A stretch of DNA of 64,000 nucleotides, taken from NCBI RefSeq assembly GCF_029581355.1, contig NZ_CP120849.1, positions 5,426,501 to 5,490,500 of the forward strand, in the 5' to 3' direction. The position numbers were made by a program, and so were the translations under genes. This stretch comes from Parabacteroides chongii (lineage in GTDB: Bacteria > Bacteroidota > Bacteroidia > Bacteroidales > Tannerellaceae). The notes below the pieces were generated by a model. The model was not told the origin of the DNA. It ran no database searches and saw only the letters and a program-made list of their open reading frames with translations. Below, piece after piece: positions 1 through 9,020 of this stretch; the first letter of the stretch is position 1; every line of letters begins with the position of its first letter.

Positions 1-1029
1 AACAGGCTTTACGCTGCCATCAGATTCTTTGCACAAAAAATCTTCCACAAAATCTTTTGTAGCACCATTTCCAGACTGTACCAAATAACCACACAAACGG
101 TGTCCCAGCAGACCAAGCACATATTTTCTGTACATAATGACTTCCGGATTACCTTCGAGATCCTCACTATTGAATAAAGTTGCATAGTCAGAATCCGGAT
201 TTCCAGTATTATAAATGCTGTACTTTTTCATGTTCATCAATTCCTGAGAAGCGTTTACAGTTTCTTCCAAATATTTCTGCTCATCACCCAGGTTATGATA
301 TTTGCGATAAGTGCCTTCAAACAGACAGATACGTGATTTCAGGGCCAGGGCTGCACCTTTCGAAACACGACTGCCTTTATCCGAACTCCAACTTTCCGGC
401 AAGAGTTCACAAGCCTTGTTGATATCATCGAGCACATGATCCATTACCTCCTTGCGCGGGGTTCTCGGACCATACAATTCTTCAGACTCCGTTGTCAGCG
501 GTTCAGTGATGTAAGGAACGTCACCATACATCTGCACCTTGTCAAAGTAGAACCAGGCACGGAAGAAATAAGCTTCGCCCGCATATTTGCTCTTAACGCT
601 TTCCGGAACGTCAACCTTGTCGTAATTAGCAAAAAAGACATTTATGCGGCGCAGTAGTGTCCAATACCATCCGCCCGCAGTGGGGTCGTTAGGAACTGTT
701 TCCTTTCCGGCAGCAATCCGGGTATAGCTCGTATGGTTTGAATTACTTTTCGACACGAAGTTATCACTCTGTACATCTTTCCAAAAGTAATCGGCATAAC
801 TGCTACTCCATGCGTCACCAGTATGTCCTACCATAAAACGATAGTAAGACGCATCTGCGGCCTCGTTGTAGATTCCGTTGTTATATACTTCCAGATCCGT
901 TTCTGTATTCCAGTAGCTATTATCATTCAAATCGTGTGTCGGATTCCTATCTAAAAAAGAATCATTACAGGACACCACCAGCAGGGATGACACAGCCAAT
1001 GCTGCTATATTTAATTTTATATTTTTCAT
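1..1029 (-). CDS. SusD-like nutrient-binding outer-membrane lipoprotein (3' end outside window)
   Basis: The first 343 codons of a minus-strand reading frame are visible; the gene continues beyond base 1. The N-terminus has a lipoprotein signal ending LLVVSC, followed by the SusD-typical start (NDSFLDRNP, then an SYWNTETDLE segment). SusD proteins sit on the cell surface and cap a TonB-dependent SusC channel to capture glycans or peptides. The start ATG at 1029 lies 13 bases after the stop of the SusC gene, so the two are co-transcribed. Full SusD proteins are usually 500-650 residues, so roughly half is missing. The substrate cannot be told from sequence. Confidence 0.9.
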   Translation of the reverse strand, partial: MKNIKLNIAALAVSSLLVVSCNDSFLDRNPTHDLNDNSYWNTETDLEVYNNGIYNEAADASYYRFMVGHTGDAWSSSYADYFWKDVQSDNFVSKSNSNHTSYTRIAAGKETVPNDPTAGGWYWTLLRRINVFFANYDKVDVPESVKSKYAGEAYFFRAWFYFDKVQMYGDVPYITEPLTTESEELYGPRTPRKEVMDHVLDDINKACELLPESWSSDKGSRVSKGAALALKSRICLFEGTYRKYHNLGDEQKYLEETVNASQELMNMKKYSIYNTGNPDSDYATLFNSEDLEGNPEVIMYRKYVLGLLGHRLCGYLVQSGNGATKDFVEDFLCKESDGSVKPV

Positions 1030-1042
1030 CTTATCGGTTTAT

Positions 1043-4000
1043 TTAGAATGTAACATTAAGTCCGAATGAATAAGTACGCTGGAACGGATATACCATTGTA
1101 CCGTTTTTACCGGCTGCTTCCGGGTCGTATGCTCCCTTTACATTGGTAAATTCAAACAAATTTTCCGCACTAAAGTAAATACTGGCTTTCGAGAGATGTA
1201 GAAAATTGGTCCAGTTTGTCGGGAAGTCATAACCGACAGAAAGGTTTTTCAGGCGGCAGTAAGATGCATCCTGCAAATACTTGGTCTGCTTCTGCTGATT
1301 CTTGGTTTCACGGGCAATCGGACGGGCAAAATAAGCATCACGGTTATCTTCCGACCATGAATCGGCAACAAACCATTTCTGCGTATTATAATACTGAGTA
1401 GCGACAGGCCAGAACGGCTGACTACTAGGCCAGTAATCGCGCTTACCGATCCCCTGGAAGAAGATATTCATATATATGTTCTTATATCCCAGATTGGCGG
1501 TAATACCATATTGGTAACGCGGAGTCGTATTACCGATCACTTTCAAGTCACCGTGATCAGCCAGTGTGTTCGAACCATTATCGATCTTGCCGTCGTTATT
1601 TAAGTCCTTATACATGATGTCACCTAAATCCCAGTTGGAGCCTAGCTTTGCCTGATCGGCATGACTGGTCAAATCGCTTTCTGTCTGATAAAAACCTTCT
1701 GTTTCATATCCCCAGATTTCACCGATCTTCTCTCCTACATAATGATCACTCAATGAACCGTTTTTATTGGTATATTTTGTGATCTCAGCCTGAGAGTCTG
1801 ACAAAATAAGTCCTAAGCTATAGGTAAAGTCCTTACCGATACGGTCGTTCCAGTTGATTGAAAGTTCCCATCCGCGTGTACGAAGTGCAGCCATATTGGC
1901 AGGAGGAGCCGTCGTTCCCAGCACTTCCGGATATTCAACCTTGACCAGCATATCAGATGTTGTACGCTGATACCAGTCGAATGACACATCCAGTTTTTGC
2001 TGCAAGAAAGTCATATCCAGACCCACATTCACTGTAGAGGCCTTCTCCCATGTCAAGCTATTAGACACCAGACCGGCCGGATTAATATACAAAGATTTCT
2101 CTGTGTTCGTAAACAGCCATTTATCTGCCGAACCGGAAGACATAAATGGAATGTACGGATAATATTTGGTATTACCTTTCCAGTCCTCAGCCGTCAGCAG
2201 CTGGTTACCCAATATACCATAAGAGGCACGTACTTTCATATTATCCAGCCAGGTACGGGTTGACTCCATAAAGGCTTCTTCCGAAATACGCCATGCAGCT
2301 GAGAAAGAAGGCAGGAATACGAAACGGTTATCTGAAGGGAATCGTGAGGTTCCGTCGTAACGTCCGTTCACTTCCAGCAAATAGCGGTCGTCATAGATAT
2401 AATTCAAACGGAAGAAACCACCGCGCAAAGCCCATTCGTACCCATCTTCAACCACAGTCTGCATACCCGTACCCAAGCTTAATGACGGCAACGTTTGAGA
2501 AATCAGATCCTGACGAGTTGCCGTGCTGGTAATATACTTTGTCAGCTCCTGGTTGAAGCCCAACATACCTTTTACGTAATGCTTTTCAGCGAAAGTGTGT
2601 TCATATTCCGTATAGGCATTGAATGAATAATAATCCTTATTATTATTTTTCCAGGCATAACTATTGTTATTCGTATTACCTTCGGTTTCAACAAAACTGT
2701 TGGTAATCATATCTACTCTTTTACGGTGTTCCGAGTTGTGATCATAACTCAAGTTATAGGTAAAGTCGACACGTGCACGCCAGTCTTTCGTAAATGTAAA
2801 GTCTGCACTACCAGTCAACCATACATCATGCGTCTTATTCTTATCGCGTCCCCCCATCTCCAACAGAGAAATCGGATTCTGATCATCGAAATATTTTCCG
2901 GCATACTGATCCAGTTCCGGGTAACGCGAATCGACACCCCAAGGTCTGGCCATACGTGTAGGCGTAGAGAACACCATCTGCTGCCAAACATCATCCTTAT
3001 ATTTATGAGGCTTATCAGCAGAAGTATAGTTATACAAAACCTTTGCTCCTAATTTCAACCACGGTGTTGTCTGGTTTTCAACTGACAGACGGGTATTCAA
3101 GCGTTGGTAATCGTCATTGCCGATCTTATACATACCCGACTGATTCAGATATCCTACGGAAGAATAGAACTTAGTTTTTTCATTTCCACCCGAAATATTT
3201 ACATTGTGGCGATGAGAAGGCGTCAATTTCTTCAACATCAAGTCCACCCAATCCGAATGACCGTAATAATACATCGAACCGTTCAATACTTCATATTCCG
3301 GATTATTCTGAGGATCAGCAGCATAATCTTTCATTTTCTGCACAGTCTCCGGACTATACATCAGATCGAGTCCGGCATTTGTCATTGCCCTGTTTACAAA
3401 TTCGGCATGTTCCCAACTCGACTCGACCATATCGGGCAAAACCGTGGGTTTTGAAAACGCCACGTTTCCGGAATAAGAAACGGTAGTCTTCATGTCAGTA
3501 CCCGCATTCTTGGTTGTTACCAAAATAACACCGTAGGCAGCACGCACACCGTAAATAGCCGATGCGGCAGCATCCTTCAAAACCGTCACATTAGCGATAT
3601 CGCTCGGGTTGATCATATCCAGGTTCATTTCAACTCCGTCGACCAACACCAATGGGCTACCGCCATTGATAGAAGTCGTACCGCGAATGTTCAGCGTTGC
3701 ACTTGTTCCAGGTTCTCCACTATTCGATGTGATCTGCAAGTTAGGGATTGTTCCCTGCAAAGCACTTGTCGAATTCATAATAGGACGGGATTCCAGCACT
3801 TTTGAATCGATCGTACCAACCGCACCGGTTAGATTGACTTTCTTCTGAGCGCCATATCCGACTACAACTACTTCATCAAGCGCCTGTGTATCTTCAAGTA
3901 ATGTTATTTTCAAATTATTCTGTTTCCCGATCGGCATTTCCTTTGTCAGATAACCAATATAGGAAACAATCAGTGTACCGCTCTGAGGAACTTCCAGCGA

Positions 4001-4498
4001 GAAGTTTCCGTCAATATCTGTAATCGTACCGCTGGTGGTGCCCTTTACGATTACATTGGCACCGATAACAGGCTCACCATGATTGTCCAAAATCTGACCG
4101 GTCAGCTTTTTCGAATCCTGGGCAATACTTTGAGGAACCATGTTTACTTGTGGCTTACTTACCGAAATAGTATTATTTATTTTTTTGAAAGACAGACCTG
4201 TCTGACGTGACAATTCGTTTAAGATAGTATCTATCGAAGCATCATTTACCTTTACAGATACACTTTTCAGTCCTTTCAATACCGATTCGTCGTAAAAGAA
4301 GTTAAAGCCAGTCATTTTACTAAGCTGTTCAAATACTTCGCTCACAGAAGTCTGCTTTACGACATAAGTAATATCATTCTCTTTCAGACTTTGTCCGAAA
4401 GCACCTTCTGCACAAAGCAACTGAGATGATAAAGCTATAGTACATACGGTTAACGAAGTTCGCATAACAGTCTTGTTTAATTTTAGATTATAATTCAT
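1043..4498 (-). CDS. SusC-like TonB-dependent receptor with N-terminal STN domain
   Basis: This is an 1151-residue outer-membrane importer. In order it shows a signal peptide (about 1-36, ending AFGQ), a secretin/TonB short N-terminal (STN) domain (about 40-115), a carboxypeptidase-D-like regulatory domain (about 130-205, with GEPVIGANVIVKGT), a TonB box near 208 (DEVVVVGYG), a plug domain and a C-terminal 22-strand-type barrel ending in an aromatic residue. In this family an STN domain means trans-envelope signalling to a FecR anti-sigma factor, and a fecR gene lies directly upstream. The partner SusD follows 13 bases downstream. The length is normal and the frame is intact. Confidence 0.95.
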   Translation of the reverse strand: MNYNLKLNKTVMRTSLTVCTIALSSQLLCAEGAFGQSLKENDITYVVKQTSVSEVFEQLSKMTGFNFFYDESVLKGLKSVSVKVNDASIDTILNELSRQTGLSFKKINNTISVSKPQVNMVPQSIAQDSKKLTGQILDNHGEPVIGANVIVKGTTSGTITDIDGNFSLEVPQSGTLIVSYIGYLTKEMPIGKQNNLKITLLEDTQALDEVVVVGYGAQKKVNLTGAVGTIDSKVLESRPIMNSTSALQGTIPNLQITSNSGEPGTSATLNIRGTTSINGGSPLVLVDGVEMNLDMINPSDIANVTVLKDAAASAIYGVRAAYGVILVTTKNAGTDMKTTVSYSGNVAFSKPTVLPDMVESSWEHAEFVNRAMTNAGLDLMYSPETVQKMKDYAADPQNNPEYEVLNGSMYYYGHSDWVDLMLKKLTPSHRHNVNISGGNEKTKFYSSVGYLNQSGMYKIGNDDYQRLNTRLSVENQTTPWLKLGAKVLYNYTSADKPHKYKDDVWQQMVFSTPTRMARPWGVDSRYPELDQYAGKYFDDQNPISLLEMGGRDKNKTHDVWLTGSADFTFTKDWRARVDFTYNLSYDHNSEHRKRVDMITNSFVETEGNTNNNSYAWKNNNKDYYSFNAYTEYEHTFAEKHYVKGMLGFNQELTKYITSTATRQDLISQTLPSLSLGTGMQTVVEDGYEWALRGGFFRLNYIYDDRYLLEVNGRYDGTSRFPSDNRFVFLPSFSAAWRISEEAFMESTRTWLDNMKVRASYGILGNQLLTAEDWKGNTKYYPYIPFMSSGSADKWLFTNTEKSLYINPAGLVSNSLTWEKASTVNVGLDMTFLQQKLDVSFDWYQRTTSDMLVKVEYPEVLGTTAPPANMAALRTRGWELSINWNDRIGKDFTYSLGLILSDSQAEITKYTNKNGSLSDHYVGEKIGEIWGYETEGFYQTESDLTSHADQAKLGSNWDLGDIMYKDLNNDGKIDNGSNTLADHGDLKVIGNTTPRYQYGITANLGYKNIYMNIFFQGIGKRDYWPSSQPFWPVATQYYNTQKWFVADSWSEDNRDAYFARPIARETKNQQKQTKYLQDASYCRLKNLSVGYDFPTNWTNFLHLSKASIYFSAENLFEFTNVKGAYDPEAAGKNGTMVYPFQRTYSFGLNVTF

Positions 4499-4602
4499 AC
4501 ATTTGTAATGTTTTAATGAATGATGTTTGTTAAAACAGGCAGAGAAACCTTACAACCCAGTGGCTCAATACTGTTTCCTAGGACTCTGCAAAATTTTTAA
4601 AG

Positions 4603-4632
4603 GCAGTAGTGTAACAGCGCTACTGCTTTTTT
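4603..4632 (-). terminator. Hairpin between fecR and susC
   Basis: The inverted repeat GCAGTAG / CTACTGC (4603-4609 and 4620-4626) encloses a 10-base loop that can pair further. It lies between the fecR stop (4684) and the susC start (4498). On the minus strand only a weak T-run follows, after CC. It may be a partial terminator that separates fecR expression from the sigma-driven susCD transcript. That role is inferred. Confidence 0.5.
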
Positions 4633-4683
4633 ATAGTGTCTCATTTTCCGGTATTTGTCATAGGCAGTATATTTATGTTAGAC

Positions 4684-5712
4684 TTAAAGTTTATCATATA
4701 TAATAATATTATCCCCTTCCAGGCGGCTACACAAGCCGGTTGTAAAACAAATAGCTTCGATAACAGCTTCTATATTTTTATTGTCATGAGTCCCTGTAAT
4801 TTTATAATCGCAGCTGCCTTTACATTGCAAAACAACTTTACGATTATAAGTACGATTGATGGTTTTTATAACTTCACGTATCGGTTCCTTATTAAAATAT
4901 AAAGAACCTTGTATCCATTTAATATAGTTGTTTTCTCTGATCGCCTCTTTGCTGACAGTACCATCTACCTTATTGACAGATAAATGTTCATTCGGAGAGA
5001 CTGATAATTGCATATCCTGATTAACCACGTTCACACGAACCTTGCCGGTCGATACAGTCAGTTTAATAAAATCATCTTCCTTATATGACTTAAAATCGAA
5101 TGAGGTTCCCAATACCTTGACCTGCGCTTCACCGCTCTTTATGATAAATGGTTTGTCCGGATTCGGAGTGACATCGAAAAAGCCCTCTCCTTCCATTTCG
5201 ATAATACGTTCTTCCTGATTAAAATCACTGGGGATGGTCAATTTTGTGTCCGAGTTCAGGATCACTTTTGTCCCGTCTGCCAGGAAAATACTTTTAGTTT
5301 CCCCTTTGTTCGATATCTTTTCTGTATATGTAATTGTTTCCTGTGCTTGTTCCGTAACTTTCAATAAACCTAAAGTAACGCTGAGTACCAAAACAACAAT
5401 AGCTGCAGCGCGATAAAAAACATTCAAATATTTTTTCTTTCTGACTTTCAAAATAGAATCGGCAGAATTTAGCTCTTTCCGTTTCATATTTGACAACAGC
5501 AAAGAGACTTCTTTCTGCAACTCATTTTCCCGCTCACAATCAGGCAATATCATATTCTTATCGATCGTATCCCATAAAGGTTTTATAACCCAATCGAGAC
5601 TAACCGAATCATCCGGCTTTTTCAGCCACTGAAGCAATGTACGCAATTCATCTTCCGTACATTGGTTCTTTATATACTTCTGTAAAAGAGATATAACGCT
5701 TGTATCCTGCAT
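4684..5712 (-). CDS. FecR-family anti-sigma factor
   Basis: FecR proteins are inner-membrane anti-sigma factors that relay a signal from an STN-bearing TonB receptor to an ECF sigma factor. This frame has a cytoplasmic N-terminal part (SLLQKYIKNQCTEDELRTLL), one membrane segment near residue 100 (YRAAAIVVLVLSVTLGLL), a FecR domain (GTKVILNSDTKL, FDVTPNPDKPFIIKSG) and a C-terminal DUF4974-like domain (GSLYFNKEPIREVIKTI). I start it at 5712 (MQDTSVISL), preceded by AGGAAA. The open frame runs further upstream but that extension has no family character. No ECF sigma gene lies next to it, which is unusual because sigma, FecR, SusC and SusD genes are normally consecutive. Confidence 0.92.
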   Translation of the reverse strand: MQDTSVISLLQKYIKNQCTEDELRTLLQWLKKPDDSVSLDWVIKPLWDTIDKNMILPDCERENELQKEVSLLLSNMKRKELNSADSILKVRKKKYLNVFYRAAAIVVLVLSVTLGLLKVTEQAQETITYTEKISNKGETKSIFLADGTKVILNSDTKLTIPSDFNQEERIIEMEGEGFFDVTPNPDKPFIIKSGEAQVKVLGTSFDFKSYKEDDFIKLTVSTGKVRVNVVNQDMQLSVSPNEHLSVNKVDGTVSKEAIRENNYIKWIQGSLYFNKEPIREVIKTINRTYNRKVVLQCKGSCDYKITGTHDNKNIEAVIEAICFTTGLCSRLEGDNIIIYDKL

Positions 5713-5824
5713 ATGTTTCCTTATAATAGTACCATTTTCTGGTCCGTTTATAAAGTATACACACAATACATGTTCATCTAGGGGTCGGAATTATTTATTT
5801 AACACATATTAGCAAATAACACAA

Positions 5825-5861
5825 ACACGGGATCTATTTGCCCAGCAAATAAACCCCGTGT
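5825..5861 (-). terminator. Stem-loop downstream of the porin-like gene
   Basis: The paired segments ACACGGG / CCCGTGT, with an inner pair TATTTGC / GCAAATA, lie 30 bases after the porin-like stop codon. The T-rich tract that follows on the minus strand is weak, so this may be a terminator or an mRNA-stabilising 3' structure. Confidence 0.5.
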
Positions 5862-5890
5862 CGCTATCTGTTTAATTTTTCGGTTTACTC

Positions 5891-7174
5891 TTAGAAACTA
5901 TACTGAACCGCCAGGTTCATCCGGTTGGCATGACGTGTCTGATCGTTGAAATCCGTGCGCCATCCTCTCAGGTATTCGGCTCCTACCTGCAGATCGGGAG
6001 TTATATTCCAGAACAGGTTAGCCACCAGATACTGACCATAACGATATTGTTCCGACGGAGTTGCAGGGTAATCGTTGTCACTGTACAAACGGGATTGGCT
6101 GTAAGTACTTGAAACAAATACTTTCGGTGTGATATTATACTGCAAACCGGCATACCATCCCATCATCGGAAGTACCTGCATACGGCCAGCTTTGGCCGGA
6201 TCGGGAACAATATCCACGTTCAGGTTACTCAAATCGTTCATGTACTGGCTGATACCTTTACCGTAGACACCTTGTCCGTACACCTGTACTTTACTACAAA
6301 GATTGAATGTCGTAGAAAGTAAAACACCCCAGCCGGTTTCCGATTCGGCTTTATTAGCCACCAGGTTATCATACGTCATGCTTCTTACGATAGCGGCGGC
6401 ACGCAGATGGCTTTTAGAGTTCCACCCATATTGCAGATAAGCCGGGAAGTTAGGCATACGCTGGGAACCGATACTTAAATTATCATTGGTAATTCCGTCT
6501 ACTACCGGCATTTCCACACCGATACCGGCTTTCCATCCTTTTCCGAAGGCACGTTCGTAACGGAACTGGGTAGCGTGATAGATAGCCATCCCGTTCGGCC
6601 CGGCGAAATCGATCGTCGGTGGAATAGCCGCCAGATCCATAAATGAACCGTAGTCGTACCCGAGTGTGAAGCCCAATAAAGAAGCATACGCATTTCTCAA
6701 CTCAAACCCTTTACCGTCACCACGGAAGTTTCCGGCAGTATAAACCACAAAGTCTCCCAGATGCTTGGTATGTCCTACCAATTTCAGGAAGACCGTACTG
6801 GTCGTTGCATCCATCTGAAACTGGTTTCTAACATGTGAAGCGCCTTTGTTGGGAATCAGCGCCGGGTAGAAATCAATATCCTTGGAAATACCGCCAAAGT
6901 CATACTCGGCTGTTGCTTTTACATATCCGCCGATACCTAAAGCGAATCGCCCCTTACGATCGGTCAGCAGGAAACGAGGGATACCCGGTTCATGGAAACG
7001 CGGACTCTGTGTTTCGTTCAGTATCCGGATAATTTCATCTCCCGCTTTGTCGCGGGATATAAACATGATGGAATTAGGCTCCTCATCCTTAATGATCACT
7101 TTCTGAGCCTGCGCATGGGAGGAGAAAATTCCTAACCCGAGCAAAAAGACTGCTCCTTTAACAAATGCTTTCAT
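5891..7174 (-). CDS. Outer-membrane porin-like beta-barrel (DcaP-type)
   Basis: This 427-residue protein has a clear signal peptide (MKAFVKGAVFLLGLG to AQAQ). A short N-terminal stretch follows, then alternating beta strands with glycine and aromatic residues (FALGIGGYVKATAEYDFGG, FLKLVGHTKHLGDFVVYTAG, GFTLGYDYGSF) up to a terminal aromatic residue (VQYSF). This resembles DcaP-like porins of Bacteroidetes. It could equally be another 16- to 18-strand porin. The start is set at 7174, because the open frame upstream lacks signal-peptide character. It is divergent from the cyclophilin gene and upstream of fecR, from which a hairpin separates it, so it is probably an independent transcript. The substrate is unknown. 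Confidence 0.65.
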   Translation of the reverse strand: MKAFVKGAVFLLGLGIFSSHAQAQKVIIKDEEPNSIMFISRDKAGDEIIRILNETQSPRFHEPGIPRFLLTDRKGRFALGIGGYVKATAEYDFGGISKDIDFYPALIPNKGASHVRNQFQMDATTSTVFLKLVGHTKHLGDFVVYTAGNFRGDGKGFELRNAYASLLGFTLGYDYGSFMDLAAIPPTIDFAGPNGMAIYHATQFRYERAFGKGWKAGIGVEMPVVDGITNDNLSIGSQRMPNFPAYLQYGWNSKSHLRAAAIVRSMTYDNLVANKAESETGWGVLLSTTFNLCSKVQVYGQGVYGKGISQYMNDLSNLNVDIVPDPAKAGRMQVLPMMGWYAGLQYNITPKVFVSSTYSQSRLYSDNDYPATPSEQYRYGQYLVANLFWNITPDLQVGAEYLRGWRTDFNDQTRHANRMNLAVQYSF

Positions 7175-7242
7175 AAATGTGTTTTGTTTAGACGTTTTAC
7201 CAGTAAGGAACAAGCGTTGGTTGAAAAGGTTGTGTTAAAAGG

Positions 7243-7273
7243 TTGCGTTAACGACTAAAAGTAACTATTTTTG
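7243..7273 (+). promoter_or_regulatory. Bacteroidetes-type promoter for the cyclophilin pair
   Basis: A perfect TAnnTTTG -7 element (TATTTTTG, 7266-7273) has a TTGCG -33-like element 19 bases upstream. The transcript would begin near 7281, about 20 bases before the ATG at 7301. A weaker divergent match (minus-strand TACTTTTA, 7256-7263) could serve the porin-like gene. Confidence 0.6.
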
Positions 7274-7300
7274 TTGCCTTAATAACAAAATAAAACGAAG

Positions 7301-7972
7301 ATGAAAAAGCTGTTTGCTATATGTTTATTAGTTGCCGGATTATTGACATCCGTTCATTCGCAAGCGCAGGATGTTGAGACACTCGTTCAGATCGATACCG
7401 ACATGGGAAAGATTAAGGTGAAGTTGTTCAACGACACCCCCCAACACCGGGATAATTTTATCAAAAATGTAAAAGAAAAACGTTACGACGGTCTACTGTT
7501 CCACCGTGTGATCAAACAGTTTATGATACAAGGCGGCGACATCAATTCGAAAGATGCACCTATCGAACAACATCTAGGCGACGGCGATCCGGGTTATACG
7601 ATTCCGGCAGAGATCGTTTATCCGAAATATTTCCACAAACGCGGCATGCTATGTGCAGCCCGTACCAGCGACGACGAAAATCCGGAACGCGCTTCATCAG
7701 GCACACAGTTCTATATCGTAACCGGAAAGTTCTACACAGAAATGGAACTGGATAAGATGGAGAAAAGCGACAATAAAACCTTTACACCCGAAGAACGCCA
7801 GGCCTATATGCTTGAAGGCGGGGCTCCCCATCTGGATAACAAATATACCGTCTTCGGTGAAGTTGTTAAAGGAATGAAAGTTGTAGATAAAATCCAGTTT
7901 GTCGAAACAAATGAGGACGACAGGCCGTTAAAGAATATAAAGATCAAGACAATGACTATTGTCGATAAATAA
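7301..7972 (+). CDS. Exported cyclophilin-type peptidyl-prolyl isomerase
   Basis: This is a cyclophilin of 223 residues with a signal peptide (MKKLFAICLLVAGLL to SQAQ), so it acts in the periplasm on proline isomerisation during folding of envelope proteins. The catalytic core is recognisable: LLFHRVIKQFMIQGGD with the conserved Arg, SSGTQFYIVTG, and NKYTVFGEVVKGMKVVD near the end. Compared with minimal bacterial cyclophilins it carries an insertion before the last strands (about 145-175, DKMEKSDNKTFTPEERQAY). A second cyclophilin with the same architecture follows 18 bases downstream, so the two form an operon and probably arose by duplication. Confidence 0.95.
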   Translation: MKKLFAICLLVAGLLTSVHSQAQDVETLVQIDTDMGKIKVKLFNDTPQHRDNFIKNVKEKRYDGLLFHRVIKQFMIQGGDINSKDAPIEQHLGDGDPGYTIPAEIVYPKYFHKRGMLCAARTSDDENPERASSGTQFYIVTGKFYTEMELDKMEKSDNKTFTPEERQAYMLEGGAPHLDNKYTVFGEVVKGMKVVDKIQFVETNEDDRPLKNIKIKTMTIVDK

Positions 7973-7990
7973 TCATTAAACAAAATAAGA

Positions 7991-8755
7991 ATGGAAACGC
8001 AAGCAAAAGAGACACAGGTGCTGATGAAAACCAGCCTGGGTAACATTAAACTGAAACTATACAACGAAACACCGAAACATCGCGATAACTTTATCAAACT
8101 GGTTGAGGACGGAACTTACAACGGCCTGCTTTTCCACCGTGTGATCAAGGACTTCATGGTGCAAGGTGGTGATGTAACCTCAAAAGATGCTCCTATGAAT
8201 AAACAGCTAGGTGCCGGCGACCTGGGATATACCGTACCGGCCGAATTTGTTTATCCGAAATATTTCCATAAAAAAGGGGCTCTCTCTGCCGCCCGTACCA
8301 GTGACGAGGTTAATCCGGAGAAAGAATCTTCTGCTTCCCAGTTTTATATCGTCACCGGAAAGGTTTACAAAGACGCCGAACTGGACCAGATGGAGAAACA
8401 AAAAGAAGGTCGTCTGAAACAAGCGATCTTTGCACGCTTGCAAAAAGAAAACAGTGCCAAGATCAAAGCGGCTTACCAAAGTGGCGACAAAGCCGAACTG
8501 GCTGTTATCCGCGATACGCTGATCGGCAAGACCGAACTCGAAGCCGAAAAGCGTAAGGATGAAGCCAAGCTGACTCCCGAACAGCGTGAGGCTTACAAAA
8601 CAATCGGAGGTGTTCCTTTCCTGGATAATGAATATACGGTTTATGGCGAAGTGGTAGAAGGATTGGACATTGTGGATGCCATCCAAAATGTCAAGACCAA
8701 CCGACAGGACCGTCCGTTGGAAAATGTGGTTATCGAATCAGTGGAAATAATATAA
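7991..8755 (+). CDS. Cytoplasmic cyclophilin-type peptidyl-prolyl isomerase
   Basis: This 254-residue cyclophilin is closely related to its upstream neighbour (LLFHRVIKDFMVQGGD, SASQFYIVTG, NEYTVYGEVVEGLDIVD) but has no signal peptide; it begins METQAKETQVLM, so it is predicted to be cytoplasmic. Its insertion is longer (about 135-200) and is charged and helical (QKEGRLKQAIFARLQKENSA and following), probably a coiled extension. The pair therefore offers a periplasmic and a cytoplasmic version of the same enzyme from one transcript. Start and frame are clear. Confidence 0.95.
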   Translation: METQAKETQVLMKTSLGNIKLKLYNETPKHRDNFIKLVEDGTYNGLLFHRVIKDFMVQGGDVTSKDAPMNKQLGAGDLGYTVPAEFVYPKYFHKKGALSAARTSDEVNPEKESSASQFYIVTGKVYKDAELDQMEKQKEGRLKQAIFARLQKENSAKIKAAYQSGDKAELAVIRDTLIGKTELEAEKRKDEAKLTPEQREAYKTIGGVPFLDNEYTVYGEVVEGLDIVDAIQNVKTNRQDRPLENVVIESVEII

Positions 8756-8796
8756 GTAAGCGGTATTCCAATCCGTAGCATATAGTAACACGCCGG

Positions 8797-8928
8797 TTTC
8801 CTTGGGAGGATATTACAGTTTCCTGCTGAAGAAACCGGCGTTTCCTTAGGAGGAAACTACAATTTCCTGCCGAGGGAACTAGAGTTTCCTGCGCAGGGAA
8901 CTGGAGTTTCCAAAGCAAGAAACTACGA
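8797..8928 (+). repeat. Six-unit 22-bp tandem repeat of small palindromes
   Basis: Units start at 8797, 8819, 8841, 8863, 8885 and 8907, each exactly 22 bases. Each begins TTTCC and most contain a facing GGAAA or GGAAC about seven bases on, so each unit is a small hairpin with a 5-6 base spacer. Unit sequences differ, but the TTTCC...GGAAAC framework and spacing are kept. The array fills most of the gap between the cyclophilin operon and the MATE gene. It has no coding potential, since 22 is not a multiple of three. It is not CRISPR-like: there is no constant repeat with unique spacers of 30 bases or more. Confidence 0.85.
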
Positions 8929-9020
8929 GGAAACTGTAATCAATTATGTCTTAGCCGCATAACCTATTTTCGCCAATTCACTAATCTGACATTAAACAGA
9001 CTAATATTCGACAGAATTAC

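Noticed and set aside
8730-8918. Minus-strand 62-codon reading frame
   Set aside because: It lies in the tandem palindromes; a 22-base unit cannot give a repeated peptide, and there is no protein-like composition or start signal.
8797-8928. CRISPR array
   Set aside because: Units are only 22 bases, variable throughout, with no constant repeat plus unique spacers, and no cas genes are nearby.
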